The notes beneath the pieces are model-generated. The model was not told the DNA's origin. It did no database searches and saw only the letters and a list, made by a program, of their open reading frames with translations. The position numbers and the translations under genes were made by a program. Shown piece by piece: positions 48,143 through 55,690 of a stretch of 64,000 nt of DNA (the first letter of the stretch is position 1; every line of letters starts with the position of its first letter). The stretch is from contig CALJES010000004.1 in the NCBI GenBank assembly GCA_938074205.1, forward strand, positions 124,001 through 188,000, written 5' to 3'. The stretch is from an uncultured bacterium. Lineage in GTDB: Bacteria > Armatimonadota > UBA5829.

Positions 48143-49630
48143 ATGGGCTCCACTGCCATATTCACTTTGCACCCACGGGCCAAAGCTTACCAGGTTTTTC
48201 TGTTTGGGCAGGGTGTAATTCTTATCGTCCTGCTTGCGCTAGAATTCGCTTTTCAGGTGGACGCCCTCGATTATGAGGGGCTAGTCCGACCAATGTGCTT
48301 GGTGTTCTCAGTCATTAGCCTATGGTGCATGTGGGCTTGGTACTGTGTAAGGGGCTCGTTTTTCGACGTATACAGTCTGTTTTTCCTGTCAGCAGTCGCG
48401 TTCAACGGTGGCCAGCTTTTCTTGGAAGTGCTCGGAATAAATGAAGGTGGCTTGCTGAACAATCGCTTTCCTGCGCAGGTGTTGGTGTCCACGATCCACC
48501 TGGTTTTGACTTGCCTCGCAGCCATGCACCTGGGCGCGCTGTTAGGCGCAAAACCGGCCGCGCAGTCTAGATCGACTGAGCTCAGTCCAGACCAGGCTCT
48601 GTTGAACGCCAAAGCCGTGCGGTGGGTAGGGTGGGCCCTTATGGCTATATCTGCACTGCCTACTGTTATTTATTTGCGGCAGAACTTGTCGACAGTGCTA
48701 GCCAAGGGCTATGCCGCCCTTTACTTCCAGGGTATACCGGTTGGGATTGAGTCGGTGTGGCGCGTGCTGTCGGTATTCTTCGTGCCGGGAGTGCTCTTTC
48801 TGCTTGCAGGCAGCAAGGGGATACGCCTGAATACAGCTATTGCTGCTGCAGCCATGATTTTATATGCTCTAGCAAACCTTCTTATTGGCGACCGCGGAGG
48901 TGCAGGATACGCGCTCGTCGCATTTGTATGGTTGTGGCACAGGCATATAAAACGTTTTTCGCCGGTCGGAATAATCGCTGTCTTCCTTGCGATAGCTGTT
49001 ATCCTGCCCATAGTGGGAATAACGCGGTCGCTGAGCGGCGACCAGCGGTTGTCGTCAGACGTTGTGAGCATGCTTTTCTCTGTGGAAAACCCTATCATTG
49101 CCCTGGTAAGAGAACTTGGCACCACAATGCGCACAGTCGCCTATACACTTACCTTTGTTCCCAGTGAGCGAGGCTTCGATTATGGCCTAGGCTACCTTAG
49201 GGCAACGATGACTATGGTGCCCTCGCTCTACTGGCTGACCAGCGAAACCTATTCGAGCTGGCTTGTCTGGACGGTGGCGCCGGGATTCGCGAGAATGGGT
49301 GGCGGATTGGGGTTTTCGTTTATTGCGGAAGCTTACGCCAATTTCGACTGGCTCGGAAGTGTGGTTTTTACGTTGCTTTTGGGATACGCGCTGTCGCGCC
49401 TTGTCGCTTGGGTAGATTATTGCAAAGACCCAGCACGCTTGGCCCTTGCGGCGACATTCGTGGCTTTCACATTGCAATATGCTAGGGGCGAATCTGCCGG
49501 GGAGATAGGAAGGCTTTTCTGGGCAGTCCTCGTACCGTATTTGGTAGCGAAGCGCATAGTAATCTTGGCGCGGTGTTCTGTAAATGACAGTCGTGTGTGT
49601 GACGGAAAAACGATACTACCGAACGCCTGA
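48143..49630 (+). CDS. O-antigen polymerase-like membrane protein (Wzy type)
   Basis: 495 residues from ATG 48143 with AAGGTG 6 bp upstream. About twelve hydrophobic segments and a long extracytoplasmic loop (ERGFDYGLGYLRATMTMVPSLYW ... TYSSW), as in oligosaccharide repeat-unit polymerases. GDRGGAGYALVAFVW and ITRSLSGDQRL are common in this family. Joins flipped repeat units in the periplasm. Position between flippase and glycosyltransferases supports the call. Overlaps the next gene by 47 bp. Confidence 0.8.
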   Translation: MGSTAIFTLHPRAKAYQVFLFGQGVILIVLLALEFAFQVDALDYEGLVRPMCLVFSVISLWCMWAWYCVRGSFFDVYSLFFLSAVAFNGGQLFLEVLGINEGGLLNNRFPAQVLVSTIHLVLTCLAAMHLGALLGAKPAAQSRSTELSPDQALLNAKAVRWVGWALMAISALPTVIYLRQNLSTVLAKGYAALYFQGIPVGIESVWRVLSVFFVPGVLFLLAGSKGIRLNTAIAAAAMILYALANLLIGDRGGAGYALVAFVWLWHRHIKRFSPVGIIAVFLAIAVILPIVGITRSLSGDQRLSSDVVSMLFSVENPIIALVRELGTTMRTVAYTLTFVPSERGFDYGLGYLRATMTMVPSLYWLTSETYSSWLVWTVAPGFARMGGGLGFSFIAEAYANFDWLGSVVFTLLLGYALSRLVAWVDYCKDPARLALAATFVAFTLQYARGESAGEIGRLFWAVLVPYLVAKRIVILARCSVNDSRVCDGKTILPNA

Positions 49631-50777
49631 CGGCTGCATCTGGACTTCAACAGGCAGAGGTTATACCTACTGGTGCATATACCTTGGTGCTTTCGAGCAC
49701 GTAAAGGTAGTGGCCCGTGTGCTGGATGTGGAAACATGTGATGGAAACTGGCTGCGAGCTGACGGAGAATCAGTGTCTTTTTGTCCGGTGCCTTATTATC
49801 TGGGGCCTCAGCAGCTCGTATCGAGTCTAGGAAGGATCAAATGGGCATTGGCTAACGCAATACAGCCGGGAGATGCGGTGGTCTTGTATGCGGGCGGACC
49901 CATGTCTTCTCTTGCGGCGCCGCTGTTGTGGCGTTTGAACTACCCCTATGGCGTGTACGTGGGCGGAGATCCGTATGATACGTTCGCACCCCGCGCGTTC
50001 AAACATCCGCTTAGGCCTTTCTTACGGTGGCATTTCACCCTTCAGCTTAAGAAGCAGTGCCGCAGGGCTTGTGCTGCGCAGTATGTGACGGAGTACACCT
50101 TGCAACGCAGATATCCTTGCCCAGGCTTAAGCGTTTCCGCAAGCGGGGTGGAACTCCCCGATGATGCGCTGGCTGAAAAACCAAGGCAATACAGCGCCGT
50201 CCAGGGACCGACGAAGATAGTTACCGTGGGCACTTTCGATGTTATGTATAAGGCTCCGGACATTCTGATAGGTGCCGTCGCAGCTTGCGTAAAGAACGGG
50301 TTAGATCTGGAGCTGACATTCATAGGAGACGGTGTGCACCGGCCCGCTATGGAGGCGCTTGCCGACGAGCAGGGAATCGCAGATCGAACCAGGTTTCTAG
50401 GAAGGCTGCCTTCTGGGCAGGCTGTATTCGCTGAGCTGGATAAAGCAGACCTGTTTGTGTTGCCTTCCTACTGCGAGGGACTGCCGCGGGCGATGATCGA
50501 GGCGATGGCACGGGCTCTGCCTTGCATCGGCACGGGCGTGGGTGGCATTCCAGAGCTCCTGCCACCGGAAGATATTGTTCCGCCGGGGAACCTGCAGGCC
50601 CTGGCTGACAAAATCGCAGAGGTCGCGGGCTCCGAGCAGCGTATGAATGCAATGTCCGCAAGAAACCTGGAGAAGGCGAGAAATTACACCGACAGCGTCA
50701 TCAGCAAGCGGCGGCTGCAGTTCTACACCTACCTCAAGGATAAAACCCAGGAATGGATTGCCAGCGCCCACGGCTAA
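49584..50777 (+). CDS. GT4-family glycosyltransferase
   Basis: 397 residues. Rossmann C-terminal domain with KIVTVGTFDVMYKAPDILIGA, RTRFLGRLPSGQAVFAELDKADLFVLPSYCEGLPRAMIEAMARALPCIGTGVGGIPELL in successive motifs, the EX7E-type nucleotide-sugar site of GT-B enzymes. Adds a sugar to the lipid-linked repeat unit at the cytoplasmic face. The start lies within the polymerase gene; no strong ribosome site, so translational coupling is likely. Confidence 0.88.
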   Translation: MTVVCVTEKRYYRTPDGCIWTSTGRGYTYWCIYLGAFEHVKVVARVLDVETCDGNWLRADGESVSFCPVPYYLGPQQLVSSLGRIKWALANAIQPGDAVVLYAGGPMSSLAAPLLWRLNYPYGVYVGGDPYDTFAPRAFKHPLRPFLRWHFTLQLKKQCRRACAAQYVTEYTLQRRYPCPGLSVSASGVELPDDALAEKPRQYSAVQGPTKIVTVGTFDVMYKAPDILIGAVAACVKNGLDLELTFIGDGVHRPAMEALADEQGIADRTRFLGRLPSGQAVFAELDKADLFVLPSYCEGLPRAMIEAMARALPCIGTGVGGIPELLPPEDIVPPGNLQALADKIAEVAGSEQRMNAMSARNLEKARNYTDSVISKRRLQFYTYLKDKTQEWIASAHG

Positions 50778-50786
50778 GCATAATCT

Positions 50787-51863
50787 ATGGAGAGAGGAGT
50801 CTTGGAGCATTATTTCGTTGCGTCGCCGACAGTCTTAGGGATTAATACGAATATACCGGATTTCAAATGGTCGTTCGGCATACATATGCCGCCGTGTTCT
50901 GCGGAGGAATTCGGCGCGTGCGCTCTTCGGCTAAAGCTGGAAGTGGTCTCAAGCCGTGAGTTTACCCGAAATGGGTCCTTGCCAGACGCTGAATCAGTTG
51001 GCAAATATCATTACTTCCGGGCAGTCCCCGGCAAGGACAGCATCGCGTACGAGCGTCCTTTTTTATTTTCATCCCAATTACTTCTAGAGGTCAGCGGGCT
51101 TATCTCCGGCGAACCGCATATCCGAACCAACCGCAGCTATTATAAATACGTCTGCCATCGGTTTATGAACCTCCACTCTGTTTCCTACATAATGACCGAT
51201 ATAACCACACTTTCACTTCTGCGAAAAGGATACGTTGCTTTGCACTGCTCAGCGTTCAAGCTCGGCGAACGAACTGTGGCAGTCTTTGCGCCTCCGAATA
51301 CTGGCAAAACGCTTACCGCAATGATGTCGTGTATGAAGCACGGTGCGGATTTCTTGGCAGAAGATCTGGCGATAAGCGATGGGTCAGTGCTTTATCCTGT
51401 GCCTTGGACCAGCACTTTTCGCTACTACTCAACGGTTGAGAGAGGGACGGCTGCGCGGATCAGCAACGCGCTGACCAAATTGCTCCCTATAATAGAGCTT
51501 CTGCCTGCGGGCAAACGCAATCCAGTGACTAATTACATAGACGCATCGAAAATAGCTCCGCCATCAAGAATAACCGATGTGGTCATCCTGGAGCGAGGTG
51601 AAGAAGAAATTGTCCGTTTTTCACCTCAAGATGCACTGGGCAAACTTATCAATCTGAACCGTTTCGAGTTTTGGTATCAAAAGTCCCCGCTTATAACGGC
51701 CTACGAGTATTTCAACCCTGGTTTGGACGTAGCGGGTGCGGTGGAGATTGAAAGGAGGCTTTTGCTGAGTTTGGCAGAGAATGCGCAGCAAGTGGTCATT
51801 GTTCGTGCGCCAGATGCCAACCGTTTCGCTCCGCTTGCGTTGAGGGCGTTAGAGTTCGACTAA
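50787..51863 (+). CDS. HPr kinase/PEP-carboxykinase-like P-loop protein in glycan operon
   Basis: 358 residues; start uncertain (ATG 50787 lacks a ribosome site). The central part YVALHCSAFKLGERTVAVFAPPNTGKTLTAM aligns with the HprK-like kinase core: HCSAF strand and P-loop PPNTGKT (first Gly replaced by Ala), then DFLAEDLAISDG (Asp as in HprK D-site) and YPVPWTSTFR. Similar HprK-related proteins occur in exopolysaccharide and peptide-modification clusters and are poorly understood. It may phosphorylate a protein or sugar of the pathway. N-terminal 110 residues have no recognisable domain. Confidence 0.65.
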   Translation: MERGVLEHYFVASPTVLGINTNIPDFKWSFGIHMPPCSAEEFGACALRLKLEVVSSREFTRNGSLPDAESVGKYHYFRAVPGKDSIAYERPFLFSSQLLLEVSGLISGEPHIRTNRSYYKYVCHRFMNLHSVSYIMTDITTLSLLRKGYVALHCSAFKLGERTVAVFAPPNTGKTLTAMMSCMKHGADFLAEDLAISDGSVLYPVPWTSTFRYYSTVERGTAARISNALTKLLPIIELLPAGKRNPVTNYIDASKIAPPSRITDVVILERGEEEIVRFSPQDALGKLINLNRFEFWYQKSPLITAYEYFNPGLDVAGAVEIERRLLLSLAENAQQVVIVRAPDANRFAPLALRALEFD

Positions 51864-51898
51864 TCGCAGTGATATCGCTCAGAGATTGAGGATAACAA

Positions 51899-53101
51899 TT
51901 GGCGCAGATAGGGCGAGAAAAATCGGCGTTAGTCCTTCATGTGGTTACGGTTCCAGAAACGTTTACGTTTTTACTGCCCCTGATTGACTACACGAAGTCA
52001 ATGGGTTGGCAGGTGCACGCGGTTTCGTCTCCAGGAGATCAGTTAGCAGCATTTTCAGATAGATTGGGGGCTGACGTGCACACCGTCGAAATGAGCCGAC
52101 AAATATCGCCGGCAGCTGATCTGAGAGCACTTTGGCGATTAGTTCGTATTATGAAAAACCTGCGGCCGGACCTGGTTCACGCACACACACCAAAGGGCGG
52201 ACTGCTCGGAACCATGGCTGCCCGAATTGCGCGTGTGCCGGCGGTCGTCTATCACATTCACGGGCTTGCTTCTCTGACAGCAAACGGCTTCAAGCGTTTT
52301 GTGCTTCGGGCGAGTGAGAAGATCTCTTGTCGTTTGGCGGATGCGGTCATGTGTGTCAGCCAGTCATGCAGGGAGGCAGCCGCTGAAGCGGGCGTGTGCT
52401 CATCCGAAAAGATTCGCGTTCCCGCAAACGGAAGCATCTGCGGTGTGGATGCCCAGAATAGGTTCAACACTGAGAAGCTGCCCCGCGAAGTGCGCTCCGG
52501 CGTTAGAAGCAGGCTTAATATCCCCCAGGAAGCGCTGGTTGTGGGATACGTCGGGCGGATTGTTAGGGACAAGGGCATAGTAGAGCTGACGAGAGCGTGG
52601 GAAATACTTAGGGGGTATAACCCTCACCTTCACCTGATGCTCGTGGGACCGTTTGAGCCGCAGGATCCTGTGCCGCATGCAGTGGAAGAACAGCTTCGCA
52701 GCGATCCGCGGGTGCACCTTGTTGGTTTGGACTGGGACACACCCCAGTACTATGCAGCTATGGACATATTCGTCCTGCCAAGCCACCGAGAAGGATTTGG
52801 TTTAGCGGCGCTGGAGGCTGCGGCGATGGAACTACCTGTAGTAGCAACGGACATACCGGGCTGCAGGGATGCCGTCAAGGATGGGGTTACGGGAATACTC
52901 GTGGAACCTAGGAATGCTGATCAACTGGTTGAGGCACTGCGGGCGTATATAGAAGATCCCCAGCTGCGACATGCCCACGGTCAAGCCGGCAGAGCTAGGG
53001 CATTGAGCGACTTCCGTCCGGAGTCTATTTGCGAGGCAACATTCCAAGAATACGAAAAGCTTTTGGCACGTCGTTCCCTGGCTACGACAGGGTGCGTCTA
53101 G
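51899..53101 (+). CDS. GT4-family glycosyltransferase
   Basis: 400 residues; TTG start with TGAGGAT upstream. N-terminal acceptor domain KSMGWQVHAVSSPGDQLAAF, DLVHAHTPKGGLLGTMAARIARVPAVVYHIHG in two motifs, and C-terminal VVGYVGRIVRDKGIVELTRAW, VHLVGLDWDTPQYYAAMDIFVLPSHREGFGLAALEAAAMELPVVATDIPGCRDAV in motifs typical of WcaI/PglA-like GT4 enzymes. Second transferase of the repeat-unit pathway, just before the initiating transferase. Confidence 0.92.
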   Translation: MAQIGREKSALVLHVVTVPETFTFLLPLIDYTKSMGWQVHAVSSPGDQLAAFSDRLGADVHTVEMSRQISPAADLRALWRLVRIMKNLRPDLVHAHTPKGGLLGTMAARIARVPAVVYHIHGLASLTANGFKRFVLRASEKISCRLADAVMCVSQSCREAAAEAGVCSSEKIRVPANGSICGVDAQNRFNTEKLPREVRSGVRSRLNIPQEALVVGYVGRIVRDKGIVELTRAWEILRGYNPHLHLMLVGPFEPQDPVPHAVEEQLRSDPRVHLVGLDWDTPQYYAAMDIFVLPSHREGFGLAALEAAAMELPVVATDIPGCRDAVKDGVTGILVEPRNADQLVEALRAYIEDPQLRHAHGQAGRARALSDFRPESICEATFQEYEKLLARRSLATTGCV

Positions 53102-53110
53102 AATACACCA

Positions 53111-53737
53111 ATGGCTAAGCGGATTCTGGATTTTTTAGGTTCGGCAATTCTTATCCTTGTGTTGTCCCCACTGCTTTTGATGGTGGCGGCAGCAGTGTGG
53201 CTGACGATGGGCAGGCCTGTGTTGTTTCGTCAGCTGCGAACCGGCCTTGGGGGCAGAACCTTCACACTGTACAAGTTCCGAACCATGACCGACGCCGTAG
53301 ACGAAAACGGCAAACCCCTGCCGGACGAGAAGCGGCTAACTCGCCTAGGAAAGCTCTTGCGCGCGACAAGCATAGACGAACTGCCGGAGCTCATTAACGT
53401 GTTGAAAGGCGATATGAGCCTGGTGGGGCCGAGGCCACTCCTGCCAGAGTACTTACCGCGGTATAACGCCTTTCAAGCCCGCAGGCACGAGGTCAAGCCC
53501 GGAATAACGGGCTGGGCGCAAGTTAATGGCAGGAATTTGCTTTCCTGGGAAAAGAAGTTTGAATACGATGTGTGGTATGTGGATCACCGATCGTTTTGGC
53601 TCGATGTGTGGATACTGCTTCTGACGGTGGCAAAGGTGATCAAGCGAGAAGGAATATCCCAGAACGGCCAGGCAACTGCCACACCTTTTCTGGGCAGCGA
53701 TTCGCTTAGTGAACAGGCTGCCGGCCGCAAGGAGTGA
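53111..53737 (+). CDS. Initiating undecaprenyl-phosphate sugar phosphotransferase (PglC/WcaJ family)
   Basis: 208 residues, the short PglC-like form. N-terminal re-entrant helix (DFLGSAILILVLSPLLLMVAAAVWL), then GRPVLFRQLRTG, FTLYKFRTM, RATSIDELPELINVLKGDMSLVGPRPLLPEYL (catalytic Asp-Glu) and VKPGITGWAQVNGRN. Transfers a phosphosugar to undecaprenyl phosphate, starting repeat-unit assembly. With the following PglD- and PglE-like genes it suggests a diamino-sugar as the first residue. Confidence 0.95.
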   Translation: MAKRILDFLGSAILILVLSPLLLMVAAAVWLTMGRPVLFRQLRTGLGGRTFTLYKFRTMTDAVDENGKPLPDEKRLTRLGKLLRATSIDELPELINVLKGDMSLVGPRPLLPEYLPRYNAFQARRHEVKPGITGWAQVNGRNLLSWEKKFEYDVWYVDHRSFWLDVWILLLTVAKVIKREGISQNGQATATPFLGSDSLSEQAAGRKE

Positions 53738-53742
53738 AACCC

Positions 53743-54354
53743 TTGAAGGGCATTTATATATACGGAGCTGGAGGCCACGGATCCGTTGTTGCGGAAATTG
53801 CGGAAGCTTTGGGATACGATATCCTGGGGTTCGTGGATGACAATCCTGGCCTATCTGGTACTGAACTTCTTAGGTGGAAAGTTCTCGGCGCTTCGGATCT
53901 AATACCTGAGGGTGCCACGGTCGCGTTGGGGATAGGCGACAACGCTGTTCGCGCCGGTTTACTGCAGCGCGCTAGAGAACGTGGATGGTCTCTGCCGGTG
54001 CTTGTGCATCCGAGTGCAGTTATATCGCCGAGCGCGGTTCTGGGCGAAGGGACGGTGGTGATGGCGCAGGTTGCTGTGAATGCCCTCGCTCGAATCGGGG
54101 AAGCCTGTATCCTGAACACTTCTTGTTCTGTTGACCACCACTGCTCAATAGGCACTGCGGTGCACATAGCGCCCGGCGTTCATCTGGCGGGGTCGGTGAG
54201 CGTGGGCGATCGAACGCTGGTCGGTATTGGCAGTTGTGCTCGGCCTGGGGTTCGCATCGGTTGTGACTGTGTAGTCGGCGCCGGCTCTGTGGTCATATCC
54301 GACATACCAGATAGCTGCGTCGCCTACGGCAATCCTGCAAGGCTTCGCGCTTAA
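53743..54354 (+). CDS. Sugar O/N-acetyltransferase, PglD/NeuD family
   Basis: 203 residues from TTG 53743, with AAGGAG 8 bp upstream and the usual family start KGIYIYGAGGHGSVVAEIA; GTG 53734 also fits. N-terminal Rossmann-like domain and a left-handed beta-helix of hexapeptide repeats (VLGEGTVVMAQVAVNALARIGEACILNTSCSVDHHCSIG in parts). The His of SVDHHCSIG corresponds to the PglD catalytic base. Probably acetylates an amino sugar made by the DegT enzyme next door. Confidence 0.9.
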   Translation: MKGIYIYGAGGHGSVVAEIAEALGYDILGFVDDNPGLSGTELLRWKVLGASDLIPEGATVALGIGDNAVRAGLLQRARERGWSLPVLVHPSAVISPSAVLGEGTVVMAQVAVNALARIGEACILNTSCSVDHHCSIGTAVHIAPGVHLAGSVSVGDRTLVGIGSCARPGVRIGCDCVVGAGSVVISDIPDSCVAYGNPARLRA

Positions 54355-54382
54355 CACACTCAAACGAAGGGAGAATAGCCCA

Positions 54383-55537
54383 GTGTCTTCGGGACAAACA
54401 TATATGCAAAGGCAAACAATGAAGTCTTATCCTCTAATCCGGCCTACCTTGCCGCAACCTGAAGAAATCCTAGATCAAGTCCGCGAGGCAATGGAAAGCG
54501 GGCGCGTAACTTGCGGTGGCAACGTTGAAGCCCTCGAAAAAGAGGTAAGCGAGCTTATCGGTGTGAAGCACGTGGTAGCCGTATCGTCGGCGACAAGTGG
54601 GCTTGTGTTGCTGTTTCGCGCACTTGGGTTGCCGGCGGGGTCAGAGGTTATTACCCCGTCATTTACCTTTGCCGCCACTGCGCACGCGCTGCTTTGGAAC
54701 GGCCTCAAGCCCGTCTTTTGCGACTGCGAGCCACACTCATTCACCATGGACGCATCCGCCATCGAAGGTCTGATAACCCCTCGCACTCGCGCGATCTACC
54801 CTGTATGCGTCTTCGGCGTTACCGGCGATCTCGAAAGTTACGCCGCCTTGGCCGAAAAACACGGCCTTTTGCTGATTTATGACAGTGCGCAGGGGCTCGG
54901 AAGCAAATACAAAGGGCAGTGGCTGGGCGGCTTCGGTATCGCTGAGGTATTCAGTATGAGCCCCACAAAGGTTGTGACGGCGATTGAGGGCGGGTTGGTG
55001 ACGACCAACGACGACATACTGGCGGAGCGCATACGTTCTATGCGGGACTACGGCAAAGGTCCTGACGGACAGGACATGATGCACCTGGGTTTGTCCGCTC
55101 GCATGTCCGAGATCAACGCCATTGTAGCCCGTTGGTCTTTGGCTCGAGTAGAACAATGGATCTCCTCTAGGGAGGCCCTAATAGAGCACTATCAGGAACG
55201 ACTCGCTGTTCTGCCGGGAATCAGGTTCCAATTTGTGCCTGAGTGGTGCAGGTCCTCGCGAAATTACTTCGTGATTCTCATCGATTCGGTGCACTCACCG
55301 GTTACCCGAGACGAACTTCACGACGCACTTGCCGAAGCCGGTATTCAAACCAAGAGATACTTCTATCCGCCGCTTCACCATCAGACTCTTTACAAGGAAA
55401 ACGGGCTGGCGGAGGGCGTCAAGCTTCCGGTCACCGAGCAGATATCTGCGTCGAGTCTAGCTCTGCCGCTTTATTCCCATATGAGAGTTGACGACGTGGA
55501 TTGGATATGCGATCGGATAGTCTCCATTTTTAGGTAG
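54383..55537 (+). CDS. DegT/DnrJ/EryC1/StrS-family aminotransferase
   Basis: 384 residues; GTG start preceded by AAGGGAGAA, although the family usually begins near YPLIRPTLP. PLP-binding Lys in VFSMSPTKVVTAIEGG, plus VVAVSSATSGLVLL, TPSFTFAATAHALLW and IYDSAQGLGSKY. Transaminates a nucleotide-linked 4-keto sugar (PglE-like). The dehydratase that makes the keto sugar is not in the window. Last gene of the glycan operon. Confidence 0.94.
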   Translation: MSSGQTYMQRQTMKSYPLIRPTLPQPEEILDQVREAMESGRVTCGGNVEALEKEVSELIGVKHVVAVSSATSGLVLLFRALGLPAGSEVITPSFTFAATAHALLWNGLKPVFCDCEPHSFTMDASAIEGLITPRTRAIYPVCVFGVTGDLESYAALAEKHGLLLIYDSAQGLGSKYKGQWLGGFGIAEVFSMSPTKVVTAIEGGLVTTNDDILAERIRSMRDYGKGPDGQDMMHLGLSARMSEINAIVARWSLARVEQWISSREALIEHYQERLAVLPGIRFQFVPEWCRSSRNYFVILIDSVHSPVTRDELHDALAEAGIQTKRYFYPPLHHQTLYKENGLAEGVKLPVTEQISASSLALPLYSHMRVDDVDWICDRIVSIFR

Positions 55538-55690
55538 CCATGAGGGCTTTCATTCTAGTTCGCCTCAGCGGCAAATAGCATCAGGCCAAAGTAGATTCCT
55601 CACAGCCATCATATACGGCGTGCCTAAAGTGCGGGGGCGAGAGGTGCGCGGACGGAAGGAAAGAGCCTTCAAACAGGCTAACATTGCCTC

